Assembly (NCBI RefSeq): GCF_000512585.2
Contig: NC_089246.1
Span: forward strand, 1,488,001-1,552,000
Direction of reading: 5' to 3'
Length of the DNA stretch: 64,000 nt
Origin: Kwoniella bestiolae CBS 10118
Taxonomy: Eukaryota > Basidiomycota > Tremellomycetes > Tremellales > Cryptococcaceae
Both the position numbers and the translations under genes were made by a program. Of this stretch, positions 1 to 9,989 are shown piece after piece; position 1 is the stretch's first letter; the number at the start of each line of letters is the position of its first letter. The notes beneath the pieces were generated by a model, which saw only the letters and a program-made list of their open reading frames with translations, made no database searches and was not told the origin of the DNA.

Positions 1-64
1 CTGGAGAGGGGACTTTCTCGTTGGCATCTTGGTATGAGGTTGTGGTGGGTTGAAGGGTCGTCAT
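1..64 (-). CDS. 5' end of an unidentified gene (partial, runs off the left edge)
   Basis: Reading the minus strand from 64 downward, an ATG in good context (CAAC before the ATG) opens a frame that stays open to the window edge. It begins M-T-T-L-Q-P-T-T-T and is rich in Thr, Pro and Ser. Twenty-one codons are too few to assign a family. The ATG faces the same way as the IME4 gene next to it. The start is an inference from the context and the open frame; it could also be chance. Confidence 0.4.
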   Translation of the reverse strand, partial: MTTLQPTTTSYQDANEKVPSP

Positions 65-1108
65 GTTGCCACTCGTTCTCTCCAAACAACATCAACACCT
101 AACGCGATACAATTGAGAAGGAGGTAGTCGTGTGCTGGAGTAGTGATGATGATGATGAAGGGGGAGAAAGACGTATGATCGACGTGCAGGGTAAAAGAGC
201 TGGAATCGGGCGTTGAGGATTGAGAATGGATGCTTGATGAATGAATTGACAACTAAGATTGATGCTGTGGATAGTAAGTTTACGCTCTGTGACCATGTGT
301 GAGATATAAGACATGAGATGGTGCCATGATCATAGCTCAACTCACTCGTTTTGGTTATACAGTTATTCATCGGACTCCTCTTGTTTTGGATGTTTCACCT
401 GATTCCCATCGTCTCCTATTCCTATTCTCGGCCCGAGCGTCTGTTCATTCGTGTGTGTGTGGAGCAATGATCGCTACTTGTTTGTTTGTGTGTCTGTGCA
501 TGCTATAATTTTCAATTGAAATTCGCTGGAGTAGATGATTCAGAATCAGACCATCATTCGAGTTAAAAAAGCGAGACACGTAAAAAAACAGCAGTCTACG
601 TCTACGCGTGTTTTGTTTTGTACACCAGTAGTAGTAGGTCATATGACATGACTGTGACGTATAACCAATGTATGGTCGTGTGCTCACCGGTATAAGATCC
701 GCCCGAATAGTAGACGGTGATTGACTGAGACATCTCTCTCTCTTTCTGTCTTTCACTCGTGTTCACTGGAATCATCAATCATCTTCATCGATTACGAATG
801 TTCTTTGTAGAAGTCCCATCTGATATGACATGTTACACTGTAGATCATGAATCATGTTTAACCCCGCAGACATGTGATGGTCATACTAATACCCTGAGAT
901 CATCTCGGCATGGCGTCACAGTATAAATACGAGTATACAACATGATTATATAGATACAAATACAAATCTTTGTGAAGGGTATCTACAGACAATCATACCA
1001 TCAATATATCACATCACTTGAATATACAATTACCACTCACTTATGTGCCAACCGATCATGCAAATCCTCTTCTGCAATCTGGGAATCTCCCACTATATCA
1101 CAACACAA
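65..1108. other. Intergenic region, likely promoter of the left-edge gene plus IME4 downstream region
   Basis: About 1 kb with no convincing gene. Short open frames on both strands are low in complexity (His/Ser-rich) and lack splice-consistent partners. A pyrimidine run lies near 733-752. Nothing else stands out. Confidence 0.5.
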
Positions 1109-3108
1109 TCAGCCCCCCTCCGGTCCCGGTACAAGAGCTACGACAAACTTACGTTGATTACCTAAAGTCAGCCAGCTACGTAGGTGAACATCCAGAATGT
1201 CAGTACCTCCATGACGCACAAATCATGACATTCATCTACTCACCCAGGCCGGGTATTATGCTTCCTTCCGAACATTTCCAACTTCCTTCCGTGCGGTGCT
1301 AGTCTGTGTTTCTCATGAGACGAACTAACCGTCAATACCCTTCATTTTCCGTGATATTTGAACCGACATACCTCTCGATTACACCGTACACCTCATCAGG
1401 CTTCCTACTTGTCTCCCTCACTTCTGCGACTACCACATCCGTATCTACCCCTTTCCTCAATTGACGTAAGGTAGGATGGGTATCCCAAGGTATCGGTGCG
1501 TTCTTGGGATGGTCGGCTGGTAGTTTGAGCGCGATAAGGAGGTGTTCACAGGTATGACTGTGCATGTGTACATAATCAGCATGTCTGTAACATGGATACA
1601 TCTGGGATAGTGACGAGAGCTTCACTCACTTCAGCCAATGCCCCGTCCTCCCCGTCCTAATCAACCTCTGCAACTGATTCGTCTTGACCCAAACCAACTC
1701 ATCCACCCGCTTATACCCCCAAGCCGAAAATAGCTCTCTACCCAGTTCCATCGCTCGACCAGTCACCCAAAGACATAAGATACCCCAATCTGGCTGGAGA
1801 GAACGAAGGGGTAATGAACGCATCTCGTCGTCCGTCATTGTGCCGTATGGAAGCTGATCACTATGTCAGCTTAGCTATGTACCGGAAAGAAATGGATATC
1901 AACTGACAGACATATGGATATCCTGTCGATGTGACCCAACATACACAGTTAGCTATGTCGAAGGTAGGAATGTCAGGGATAGTGAGGATACACCCACCCA
2001 TGGCGGATCAGCTACGATGACCTGAAACCTATGCCAAATCGATTAGTTCTTACTCATGTTCGTATCACTTGACCAGCCAGAAGAATCGCTCCAAATGTAG
2101 CAGGTACCCTCCACTCACTGGCCAAGTAACGAATAATCAAAGGTCCTAATATCACAATTGATCCATTGCGGTACAGGCGGAGGCTCATAGTCACCTATCT
2201 TATCACCGAGTAACCTCTTCTTCACATTTCTAGGTAATGGGGGTAGTTTAGGTGCAGGATGAGGTGTCGATGAGGTTGAAGGGACAACTTGGAAATGCAT
2301 ATATCTAAAATAGAGAATATCAGCTATAGGTATGAAGACCTCACAAGGTCATTACATAGATGAATGAAGGTGGGTGTGATGATGATAATGATTGGAAGTA
2401 CAATTACCCACCGACACTCCTTTACTCCGCCCCTTGGTCCATTCCCTTCACCCAACGACGGGTTATTCGCGAACATCAGATCTCCATAGCATAGATTGAG
2501 GTAGCTAGGGTGTCGCAACAACCTATTAGCTTCTCCAGATCTAACACATTGTCTCTATATCTCAAGGCGAGATAATGAGAGAGATTCACTTACGAGCAAT
2601 ATCCCAACGAGACATCCGTCCAAGGCCTGATGATAGGTTCATAGTGCGCCTGAGGGATTCGCTTATCAACATGTCCAGCGCAAAGCTATATCGAGTGTAT
2701 GGAATGCATCTCAACCTCACCTTCTCACACTCCTCCCTAACAGTCTTACAAGCCTCCAGCGTAGTGTCTTCGCAAATGGGATTGAACGGTATATCCTTCT
2801 CTTTATCTTGAGCCTAGTCATACACCACCGCCAAATCAGATTAGTCAAATCCAATAAGCTCTGACCTGAGAAAGGCCCAGAGAGATACCTCACAGCTATA
2901 CGGCGTAGTTTGGTTTTCACACTTTCTCGATTGATCAATGCATCCAGCTCTCTAATGGTCTCTAAGCCTAGCATATCCATGCGTATCAGTACAGGTAGTC
3001 TCGTTCTACCCTTGCGAATGAGGGAGATTACTCACCAGTCTTCCCTCGTTCCTTCGATGGACTCGGATCGTTGTCGATTTGAAGTCGAGGGGAGATGATG
3101 TGGCTCAT
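1109..3108 (-). CDS. IME4: mRNA N6-adenosine methyltransferase catalytic subunit (MT-A70 family, IME4/METTL3-like)
   Basis: Transfers methyl from S-adenosylmethionine to adenosine N6 in mRNA. The gene has about a dozen exons and encodes roughly 430 residues. From the N-terminus: a short lead (start chosen at 3108, the first in-phase ATG), an E-L-D-A-L-I-N helix, a CCCH-type zinc module (C-E-D-T-T-L-E-A-C, then L-G-Y-C-S, then C-R-Y-M-H-F), then the MT-A70 fold. The catalytic DPPW is encoded at the end of a small exon near 1995-2015, followed by D-I-H-M-S and L-P-Y-G-T-M-T-D-D-E. The exon at 1626-1838 carries WVTGRAMELGRE and RTGRTGHWL. The last exons give V-I-E-R, E-M-F-G-R-K-H-N-T-R-P-G, W-L-T-L-G-N-Q and a short tail to the TGA at 1109-1111. 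All junctions join in phase with gt/ag. The N-terminus is much shorter than in human METTL3. A METTL14/KAR4-type partner is not in this window. Confidence 0.93.
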
Positions 3109-3422
3109 ATCTACCTGCTCTCTGTGTGAATGTTCTCTCAGTACTCTTGTATGCCCAACTGATGCTTAAAAGATACTGGAATATGAACATGAGTGTGATG
3201 AGCTCAAGCTTCATCTCGTGTTCGCGTGTTTCTTGATTCCGCCGGAAAGAGCAAACCTTGCTTCGGTGTGCCCCGCTCTTACTTAACCTGTCACTTCATC
3301 GTCGGGTATGATAAAGGTGATGGATGATGCATACATGATATTGATAAAGATATTTATATACACAGACACACAATATTTATATCACTCTCAGAAGGATAAT
3401 GCTAAGTGTTATACAGCTGTTC
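3109..3422. other. Spacer between IME4 start and the small gene's stop
   Basis: Both neighbours lie on the minus strand, so this holds the IME4 promoter/5' UTR and the small gene's 3' end. No further gene or motif is seen. Confidence 0.5.
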
Positions 3423-3711
3423 TCAATAGTTCAATCGATCTGCCCATTCAACTTCAATCGTGAGATCATGTCCTCTCTCTGCTTGTCCTTCTTCCTGCTC
3501 GACTTCCTTTGCTTTCCTCCTCTCTTTGGCAGCTTTAGGCCTTGAACCCATCTCGATGGTTTCCTTGCCTTTCTCCTTCTCCCGATCCTTCTTCTCCTCT
3601 GTCATAGATGACATTTCGCACTAGTATATAAGCAGATCCAATCCGGATCCAGCGGATTGAATATTGTACCTGTTGGTCAGTATGTTTGTGCAGCTGCTTA
3701 TGTGTATCCAT
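3423..3711 (-). CDS. Small charged protein, two exons, function unknown
   Basis: I do not recognise a family. Exon 1 (3670-3711) encodes M-D-T-H-K-Q-L-H-K-H-T-D-Q-Q. A 49-nt intron (3621-3669, gtacaa...actag) joins in phase to exon 2 (3423-3620), giving about 79 residues. Exon 2 is dominated by Lys/Glu/Arg, probably one solvent-exposed helix (T-E-E-K-K-D-R-E-K-E-K), and ends in V-E-W-A-D-R-L-N-Y. The gene stands alone upstream of IME4 and divergent from RIM9. Support is the clean splice-extended frame starting at a real ATG; the downstream M-S-S-M-T is an alternative start without exon 1. Confidence 0.6.
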
Positions 3712-4445
3712 TACATCCTCCCACGCTCAAATTGATACGAATGTCCTCCTTCTCGGATAAAGCCCCGACAAGGAAAGTGGCAAAATAGTCACGTGGTATT
3801 GGTCCTTGATACGTAATCGGCCTGCTCTTGCCATCTCATTTCATTTTCGTGTGCACTGCACAGCATTAGGTCACGTCCGTCTGTTTCATTAAAATTGAGT
3901 CTAATTAGATGCATACAGGATGGATTTGTTTACAACATCATACCCTCTCTTCATCATACACTTGTCATACATCATAACTAGATCTGTTGATAAAAGGGTT
4001 ACGTCCATAGTTACAGGATAACAAAGGACGATATAGCTGGTCGACCCGACAACGCATCAATCAATAGTCAACAGTCAAAGCGCTTCACCGCTTAACTCAG
4101 GTTATACGCGTTCAAGCAAAGCGAACGGAAAGATCATAGCTTGGCATATTGAACTTCACCTTCACTCTGCCATCCATTTCTCGCCATAGTTGATATACTG
4201 TACATACACACCGACATCACATAGAAGAAGCTGGTGCGTAGCAAGAGATTGCAAGTCACCAGTTGGAGATAGGATACAATATTCGCATAACGTGGTGGGA
4301 AAGCTGGCTTGATCTGTACTCGGTATGTTTCATCTCTACATCGTTGCTACACCGCAATGTTGACATGTCCATCTCTCATCAGGACATATAATCTCACTGC
4401 TCACTTCCTCTCTCTTCTCCCCGATAACCTATCACTCTCGCCACC
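3712..4445. promoter_or_regulatory. Divergent promoter between the small gene and RIM9
   Basis: 734 bp between two outward-facing starts with no gene seen. It contains one TCACGTGG E-box-like octamer near 3789-3797. RIM9 starts in a near-ideal context (GCCACC before the ATG). Confidence 0.5.
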
Positions 4446-6567
4446 ATGGGGGTGCGTTTCCGAAATGCAACGCCTGGTACACTGGCCTGTCTGGCAGCTA
4501 CAATCCTCTTGGCGGTAGTATCATTCAACACACCGCTGCTGAAATCGCTCAACTTCCTCTCAGCCTCGTTCAGCTCAGGACAGTACAGTGGAAGTTTGAC
4601 ATTGGGGACCTTGGGATTCTGTCATACGCTAGATGGGACGGATAGCTGTACAGGACCTCAGGTGGGGTACGAATTTGGTGAGTTATCTTCATTTATGGAA
4701 ATGCGGTGCAAGTGCGTCGTAGAATACTGATAGTATCTGCTATAGACCCCAACGACGTATTCGGTGTAACCCTCTTTGACATCCCAGAAGCAATAACCAA
4801 ATACCTCACCTACGTTCTCATCCTCCATATCGTCGCTTTAGCATTCGCAGCTATTGCAACCATCATCGGTATATTCGCTCATTCACCTACCTTCCCCCTA
4901 CTCTGTCTATCAATATGGATGGCAGGGATCGCGTCGACTTTCGCATTCCTAGCTACTGTATTTGACCTGGCAATGTTCTACATTGCTAAAGCCAGGATAA
5001 ATAACGTATCTGGTGCATCAGCGGAAATAGGAATGTGTGTATGGTTGACCCTGGCAGCGTGGGTGATCTTAGCTTTGAGTGGATGTTTCTTCGGGATCGG
5101 GAATTGCTGTGGATCATGCAGAACCAATAGCGAGAGTGGGGATTCGAAGAGATCAAAATATGATAAGAACGGTGGAGAAGAAGATTACAAGATGAGGATG
5201 ATGGCTATAGATAATGAGCGTCAAAGGAAGCAGAAGCAGGAACAGGGATTACCAAGCTTCCAGCAGTTGGTCAAGGACGACGGAGAAGATAAATATCTGA
5301 TTGAACGGGATCCCCAACCTCAATCTCAACAGCAGGGTGGATTACGAAGAGATGGGAGTGTTTTACAGGGTGTTGGCATGGGATATGGGAGAAGGAATAA
5401 TAAATCTCCTCAGGATGATCCCTATGGCGGATCGAATGGCTGGAATGGACATAATGGCGGGTATCAGAATATTGCCGCTCCCCCTCCTGTCGCAAGGAGG
5501 TTGTCTGATACCACCTCTGCTGGCGATTTCGTTGGAGTAGGTGCGGGTGGTGGAGGGGTAGATAGACCACAGCAGCAAGGGTACGGGAATGGGTATTATG
5601 GTGAGAACGGGTATGGGAATGGAAGTGATCAGGGGCATGGATATGGTGGGAATAGTCAAGATCAACACTGTATGTATGGAGATTCTTTTCAATCACAACC
5701 TCAAGTGTACCCTCCTCCTCCAATCAGAGCTTATACGCAAGAATATCCTCAATCACATAATTATCCTCAATCTCACACTCAATCTGACACTCAAACAAGA
5801 TCTCAAACCATGGACTAATCTAAACTTCATTTCAAATAGATCAAAATGACCCATATCCGCAACAAAACTATAACGACCCATATTCTCAAAATCAACAACA
5901 ATACCAAGATCAATACAACCATCCTTCCTCCGCTTATCCCCAGGATCAATATAGCCAACAACAACAGCAGTACTCGGATCCATACCGGTCATCCTCTACT
6001 CAACCATATAACACCACCACCTATCCTCCAGTACCAATGACCATGCCCACACCAGGTATTCAGTCCGCTCGATCACCTCAACCCCAACCCACAGGTGCTT
6101 ATGACACGTCGTTCGAATCGAGCGATTCTCACTACGCCGACCCGGGCCCTCAAGTACACAATGCAGATCCCTATGGAGGGTATGACGATGGTCTAGGAGC
6201 AATAGGTATGGCAGTTACCAATGGCGGTAATACAGGAAGACACGAGAGGGATTACACGGGTCAGACATTTGGTCAGAACGATACATATGGTGGAGGTGGA
6301 GGGTATGATGACTCGCAATTCCGACCTCCCTCTGCTGCCAATGGTATACATCAACCTCAACCTCAACATCTGGTTACATCACATTCGCAGAGTAATTTAC
6401 TTAGATCACCTGTATCCCCCATCTCGCCCAATCAGACCCGAGGAGGTGGGTATGGGTACGATGACCCGCCTGAACAGGGGTCTATAAGACCGCCTAGTTA
6501 TTCGGCAGGGGATTATGCGGCGGGTGGGAGTGGGAGTGGGAATGAGAAGAGCTCGTATAGGCATTGA
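4446..6567 (+). CDS. RIM9: pH-response regulator PalI/Rim9 family membrane protein (SUR7/PalI superfamily)
   Basis: Rim9/PalI is a plasma-membrane assistant of the alkaline-pH sensor upstream of the Rim101/PacC pathway. Three exons (4446-4677, 4746-5669, 5840-6567) encode 627 residues. The first ~185 residues form the family core. A hydrophobic segment near residues 12-27 is followed by an extracellular loop with L-G-T-L-G-F-C and a conserved D-x-C-T-G-P-Q-V-G-Y, then three more membrane helices, the last ending at the Cys-rich G-N-C-C-G-S-C. The remaining ~440 residues are a soluble tail rich in Gly, Tyr, Gln and Pro with runs such as Q-Q-Q-Q-Q. Intron 2 (gtatgt donor at 5670, acceptor at 5839, 170 nt) is required to keep the frame, yet its own sequence also looks coding (see findings). 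Tail length and low complexity are typical of fungal PalI proteins. Confidence 0.88.
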
Positions 6568-7061
6568 TTGACCTTGAGGGGTATGGGAATGTGTTTGATT
6601 AGGTATATGTAGTTTTGGATGAATGGACTTTTTGTACGATTAGATCTGGATTGATATTATGGATGTTATGAATACATGCTTTTGCTTGCTTACGAGCTCT
6701 TCACCCTGCCTGCTCTACCTGCTCTTTTGTGATAGATACCCATGGTGGATGTCATGTACTCGTGAAGGATAGGAATGGTTTAATGGATCTTAGGTGGGAG
6801 AGATATTTAAGATTACACTCCCCTTGATCCACGCGTCACCTTCTACAAGGCGAGGAACTAGACACAGACGGTTCAACAACAATTGACGTTTGCTTGTTCT
6901 CGTGCTTGTTTTTTGTCTTTCATTCTTCATAGGCAAATCCATCTCACCAAGCAGACGTACCGGGGTAAGACTCCTAAATAAGAAGAAATACCCAAGACCA
7001 AAGCGCTCGAATTTACCCGGATTACCCGGATCGCAGAAGACAAAGTCAGAGGAGTAGTAAA
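6568..7061. other. RIM9 3' region and AP-1 sigma promoter
   Basis: 494 bp between two plus-strand genes. An open minus-strand frame here has no family signal and overlaps the first exon of the sigma gene. No motif stands out. Confidence 0.5.
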
Positions 7062-8003
7062 ATGTTGAATTATATAATGCTAGTATCCCGTCAAGGTGAG
7101 TTGGTATTACCTCCCCCTGCACCTACTCGAATACTCTTCTACTCTCCATTCAGCTCATTCCCATCCAATTTGACTAATGGCTGATCTGTTCTATTCGATG
7201 TGGAAAGGGAAAGTCCGTCTCGCCAAATGGTTTCAAACCCTCCCGCCCAAGACAAAGGCAAAGATAGTCAAGGATGTCACGCAGCTAGTCCTGGCTAGGA
7301 GAACGAGGATGTGTAACTTCTTGGAATACAAGGGTGAGTCGATTTTATCTCTTCCAAAACCAATCTGGGCAGAAGGTCACTTGCTAATTTGAAGTTTGAT
7401 TGTGTGAGTGTAGATACCAAAGTGATTTACCGACGATACGCCTCATTATTCTTCATCACCTCCATCTCACCGGGGGATAACGAACTGATCACGCTGGAGG
7501 TCATACATCGTTATGTCGAAGTGTTGGATAGGTATTTCGGGAATGTAAGTACAAGTCTCAATCTCAGCTTGCCCATTCAGTTTTTGAGAAGCTGTTTAAG
7601 TTGGAAGCTGATTAATGGTTGATCTTGTACCTGAATAGGTATGCGAGTTGGATCTGATCTTCAATTTCCAGAAAGCCTATGCTGTGGGTCATTCCCCGCA
7701 GCTTCATGTTATATAGTGCTGAGCTGATAATTATGAGATGGACTTAGATCCTCGACGAATTGATCATTGCTGGAGAATTACAGGAATCGTCCAAGAAAGC
7801 TGTGTTGAAGATTGTACGTTATCCCTTCACTCGCTCGTTTCGCGAGAATTTATAGCCATTTAACCCAATGGTTGATCCTTCCTTTCATGAAGTTGACTCA
7901 CTGGCTAATTCACCTTCGTTTACATCTACAGGTCGCCCAGTCAGATGCGATAGAAGAAGGTGAGTCACTTTCCAACGGCTTGAAGGAAGGTGGATTCGTG
8001 TGA
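7062..8003 (+). CDS. APS1: AP-1 complex sigma subunit (small clathrin adaptor chain)
   Basis: Smallest subunit of the AP-1 clathrin adaptor that sorts cargo at the trans-Golgi network and endosomes; it forms part of the dileucine-motif binding core. Six exons (7062-7095, 7208-7333, 7414-7544, 7639-7683, 7748-7813, 7932-8003) encode 157 residues, the normal sigma length. The short first exon supplies M-L-N-Y-I-M-L-V-S-R-Q-G; the internal ATG at 7177 is not the start because it would lose this strand. Further landmarks are K-V-R-L-A-K-W, C-N-F-L-E-Y-K, the Y-V-E-V-L-D-R-Y-F-G-N-V-C-E-L-D-L-I-F-N-F segment split across exons 3-4, and I-L-D-E-L-I-I-A-G-E-L-Q-E-S-S-K-K. The C-terminus may vary if a further intron is used near 7960. 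Sigma-1 rather than sigma-2/3 is chosen from this overall pattern. Confidence 0.93.
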
Positions 8004-8539
8004 TACCCTGGGAAGAGGGGTGAGTGGGATCGCATCAAGCTTGGAGATATATGTTAGGGGAGAAGAGGGGTCCAGTTGGATAATGAGATGAAATGGATAT
8101 GGATGTAAGCTGACTGGTGAGCTGTACAACCTTCAGCCGAAGTATCTGAAGACTCGCTTGCTAGGTTGGGTAGTTTGGCTAGATCGTAGGTTGAGGATGG
8201 TTAGTCGATGTGTATAAATGGAGCAAACTTGTATAGTATGTAATGATGATCAATGCGATAATATGATACCCCATACAATCGCAAATAGGATTATACCCTA
8301 CCGCGTACCTGTGCCCATGCGGTTGAACTGACGATAGAGGATATGATCATGTAACCCTTTCATACTCATGTACTGTACAAATCTTCTAATTTCTATACAA
8401 CATTATTTATGCGGTAAATATCACTAAACAATGTCTTACTTCCCAAGACACCTTTACCTATCCACCTTCTACCAGGTCTACCTCCTTCTTCCTCTCGGAT
8501 CATGTACGAGGCGTAAACATATTATACGGTCTTCAAGTG
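8004..8539. other. Convergent 3' region between AP-1 sigma and UBE2W-like genes
   Basis: 536 bp, AT-rich in its middle, with no gene recognised. The two flanking genes point into it, so it holds both terminators. Confidence 0.5.
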
Positions 8540-9470
8540 TCATACATCAGCTGGAATAGCGTATAAGTCACAAAGGCAGCTGATACTCACATCATCATCG
8601 TAATGCCACCTCGTCAATTTCGGATTACTAGGAGCAGTCCTGACGTATCGGTCATTCCCTTCTGGTCTAAAACCATAACCATGAATGTCAGCTAAGATAC
8701 CCACTGCGATCATGTGGATATATATAGCTTACCTTTCCTTCTTCTTGTTCGACGCTAACATCGATTGCATCGTTATGCAGATAGCTACCGCATTGAGTAC
8801 TGTTCAAACGAAATAATCAGCTGATAAGTACCGACCTGGTGCAGTAAGCTGCTTACCAGGAGACCATTCGTTACCTATTTCGAATGTCATATGAGTTAGT
8901 TCCGGTACGTTGGGCTGAACTTCAAAAATAAACTCACCTAATATCGATGCGCAGATATGTCCATTGGAGTATACGTGAGGATGTAAGGGCGGTTGATACT
9001 GCTCGTTCGCCAGGAAAGTCACCTATAGCCAATTGATAGTATATGTCAGCTTTTATCATGCTATCATTGACGATGACGAGAACTGGTTAGCTGATAAGTC
9101 TATTACTCACCTCGGGCACATCAATAGGATACCTATTCCCGAATTTCATCCTCAGCGCGAATGTTTCTCCCTAACCCAATAGCAGAAACATCATCAGCTA
9201 CCTGGTCAGGAATGCGCTTTACGAGTATCCGTCAACTGACCTTGTATATCGTTTCCTCCCCTAATACCGAAATGAGGAACACCCATTCTTCCATACTATC
9301 CGCTGAGAGGAGGATGATACCTTCCGGTGTTCCTTTTGACTGTATGTCGGCTAGCTCTTTCACTGAAGCGAAACAAGTCAGCTGGTCAGTCCTGTGCAGT
9401 CATGAGGATCTGCAATTTAGCTGACGAGGGATGTATACTTACTTAGTCGTTTGGTGGATAGACCTGACAT
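8540..9470 (-). CDS. Ubiquitin-conjugating enzyme E2, UBE2W-like
   Basis: UBE2W-type E2s attach ubiquitin to the alpha-amino group of substrate N-termini, often priming for other E2s. Seven short exons give about 155 residues: an N-terminal helix (K-R-L-M-K-E-L-A-D-I-Q), G-E-T-F-A-L-R-M-K-F-G-N-R-Y-P-I-D-V-P-E, and the active-site exon with H-P-H-V-Y-S-N-G-H-I-C, where the Cys is catalytic. HPH replaces the usual E2 HPN, a UBE2W hallmark. N-E-W-S-P-V, a Lys-rich K-K-K-E-R-P-E-G-N-D-R-Y and the W-H-Y-D-D-D end follow. All junctions join in phase from the ATG at 9470. The last few codons depend on the final acceptor: using ...attccag, the stop is at 8540-8542; a downstream acceptor would give a different, longer tail. 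Confidence 0.88.
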
Positions 9471-9989
9471 GTTGTTCGGAGGGGAGAGAGTGGAAGGGCA
9501 GCAAGGGCTGAAGGGGGAGTGAGGTGTGGTAGGTGTGCGCGGTACGAGTCTCAGAGGAGGAAGTTGAAGGAAGATCCAAGATCCAAGATTCAAGACTATC
9601 AGCGAGTATGGAGGGTGTGCAAAAATCGTGTCTGATAAAAAGCAATGATCTGAAAGACAAAAGACAAACAAAAAGGTGAAAGACTATATATGGACGCACA
9701 GATACAGAAGCAGTCTTTGTGCGGTGGCAATGACATGGAGAATGGAGACCCCACGAAACACTCCTAGGACATCCACGTGGCAGTGACAAGTACCTCTTAG
9801 AAAATACTTCCGTTGACTGTTCAAGTGAAAGCAAGATGTTTGCTCCTTACTCTGTGCTTTTTCGTTCTTTCTTTCTTCTGCTGCTGTAAGATACGAACAA
9901 CAAGTTTATATAAAGGAAGTGCACAAGCAACTTCGTTCACTTCTCAGGCCTACATACTGACAAGTGGATAATAAACCGACACTGCGATC
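9471..9989. promoter_or_regulatory. Divergent promoter between UBE2W-like and CLP1
   Basis: 519 bp between two outward-facing starts. A perfect CCACGTGG palindrome lies at 9773-9780, about 300 bp from the first gene and 210 bp from CLP1. The same core occurs in the FAS promoter. A CT-rich run (9857-9878) precedes CLP1. Confidence 0.5.

Noticed and set aside
972..1302. Two short plus-strand frames overlapping the IME4 3' end
   Set aside because: They cover the last IME4 exons on the other strand, which match the MT-A70 C-terminus.
6790..7122. 110-codon minus-strand frame upstream of AP-1 sigma
   Set aside because: Overlaps the first sigma exon and has no family signal.
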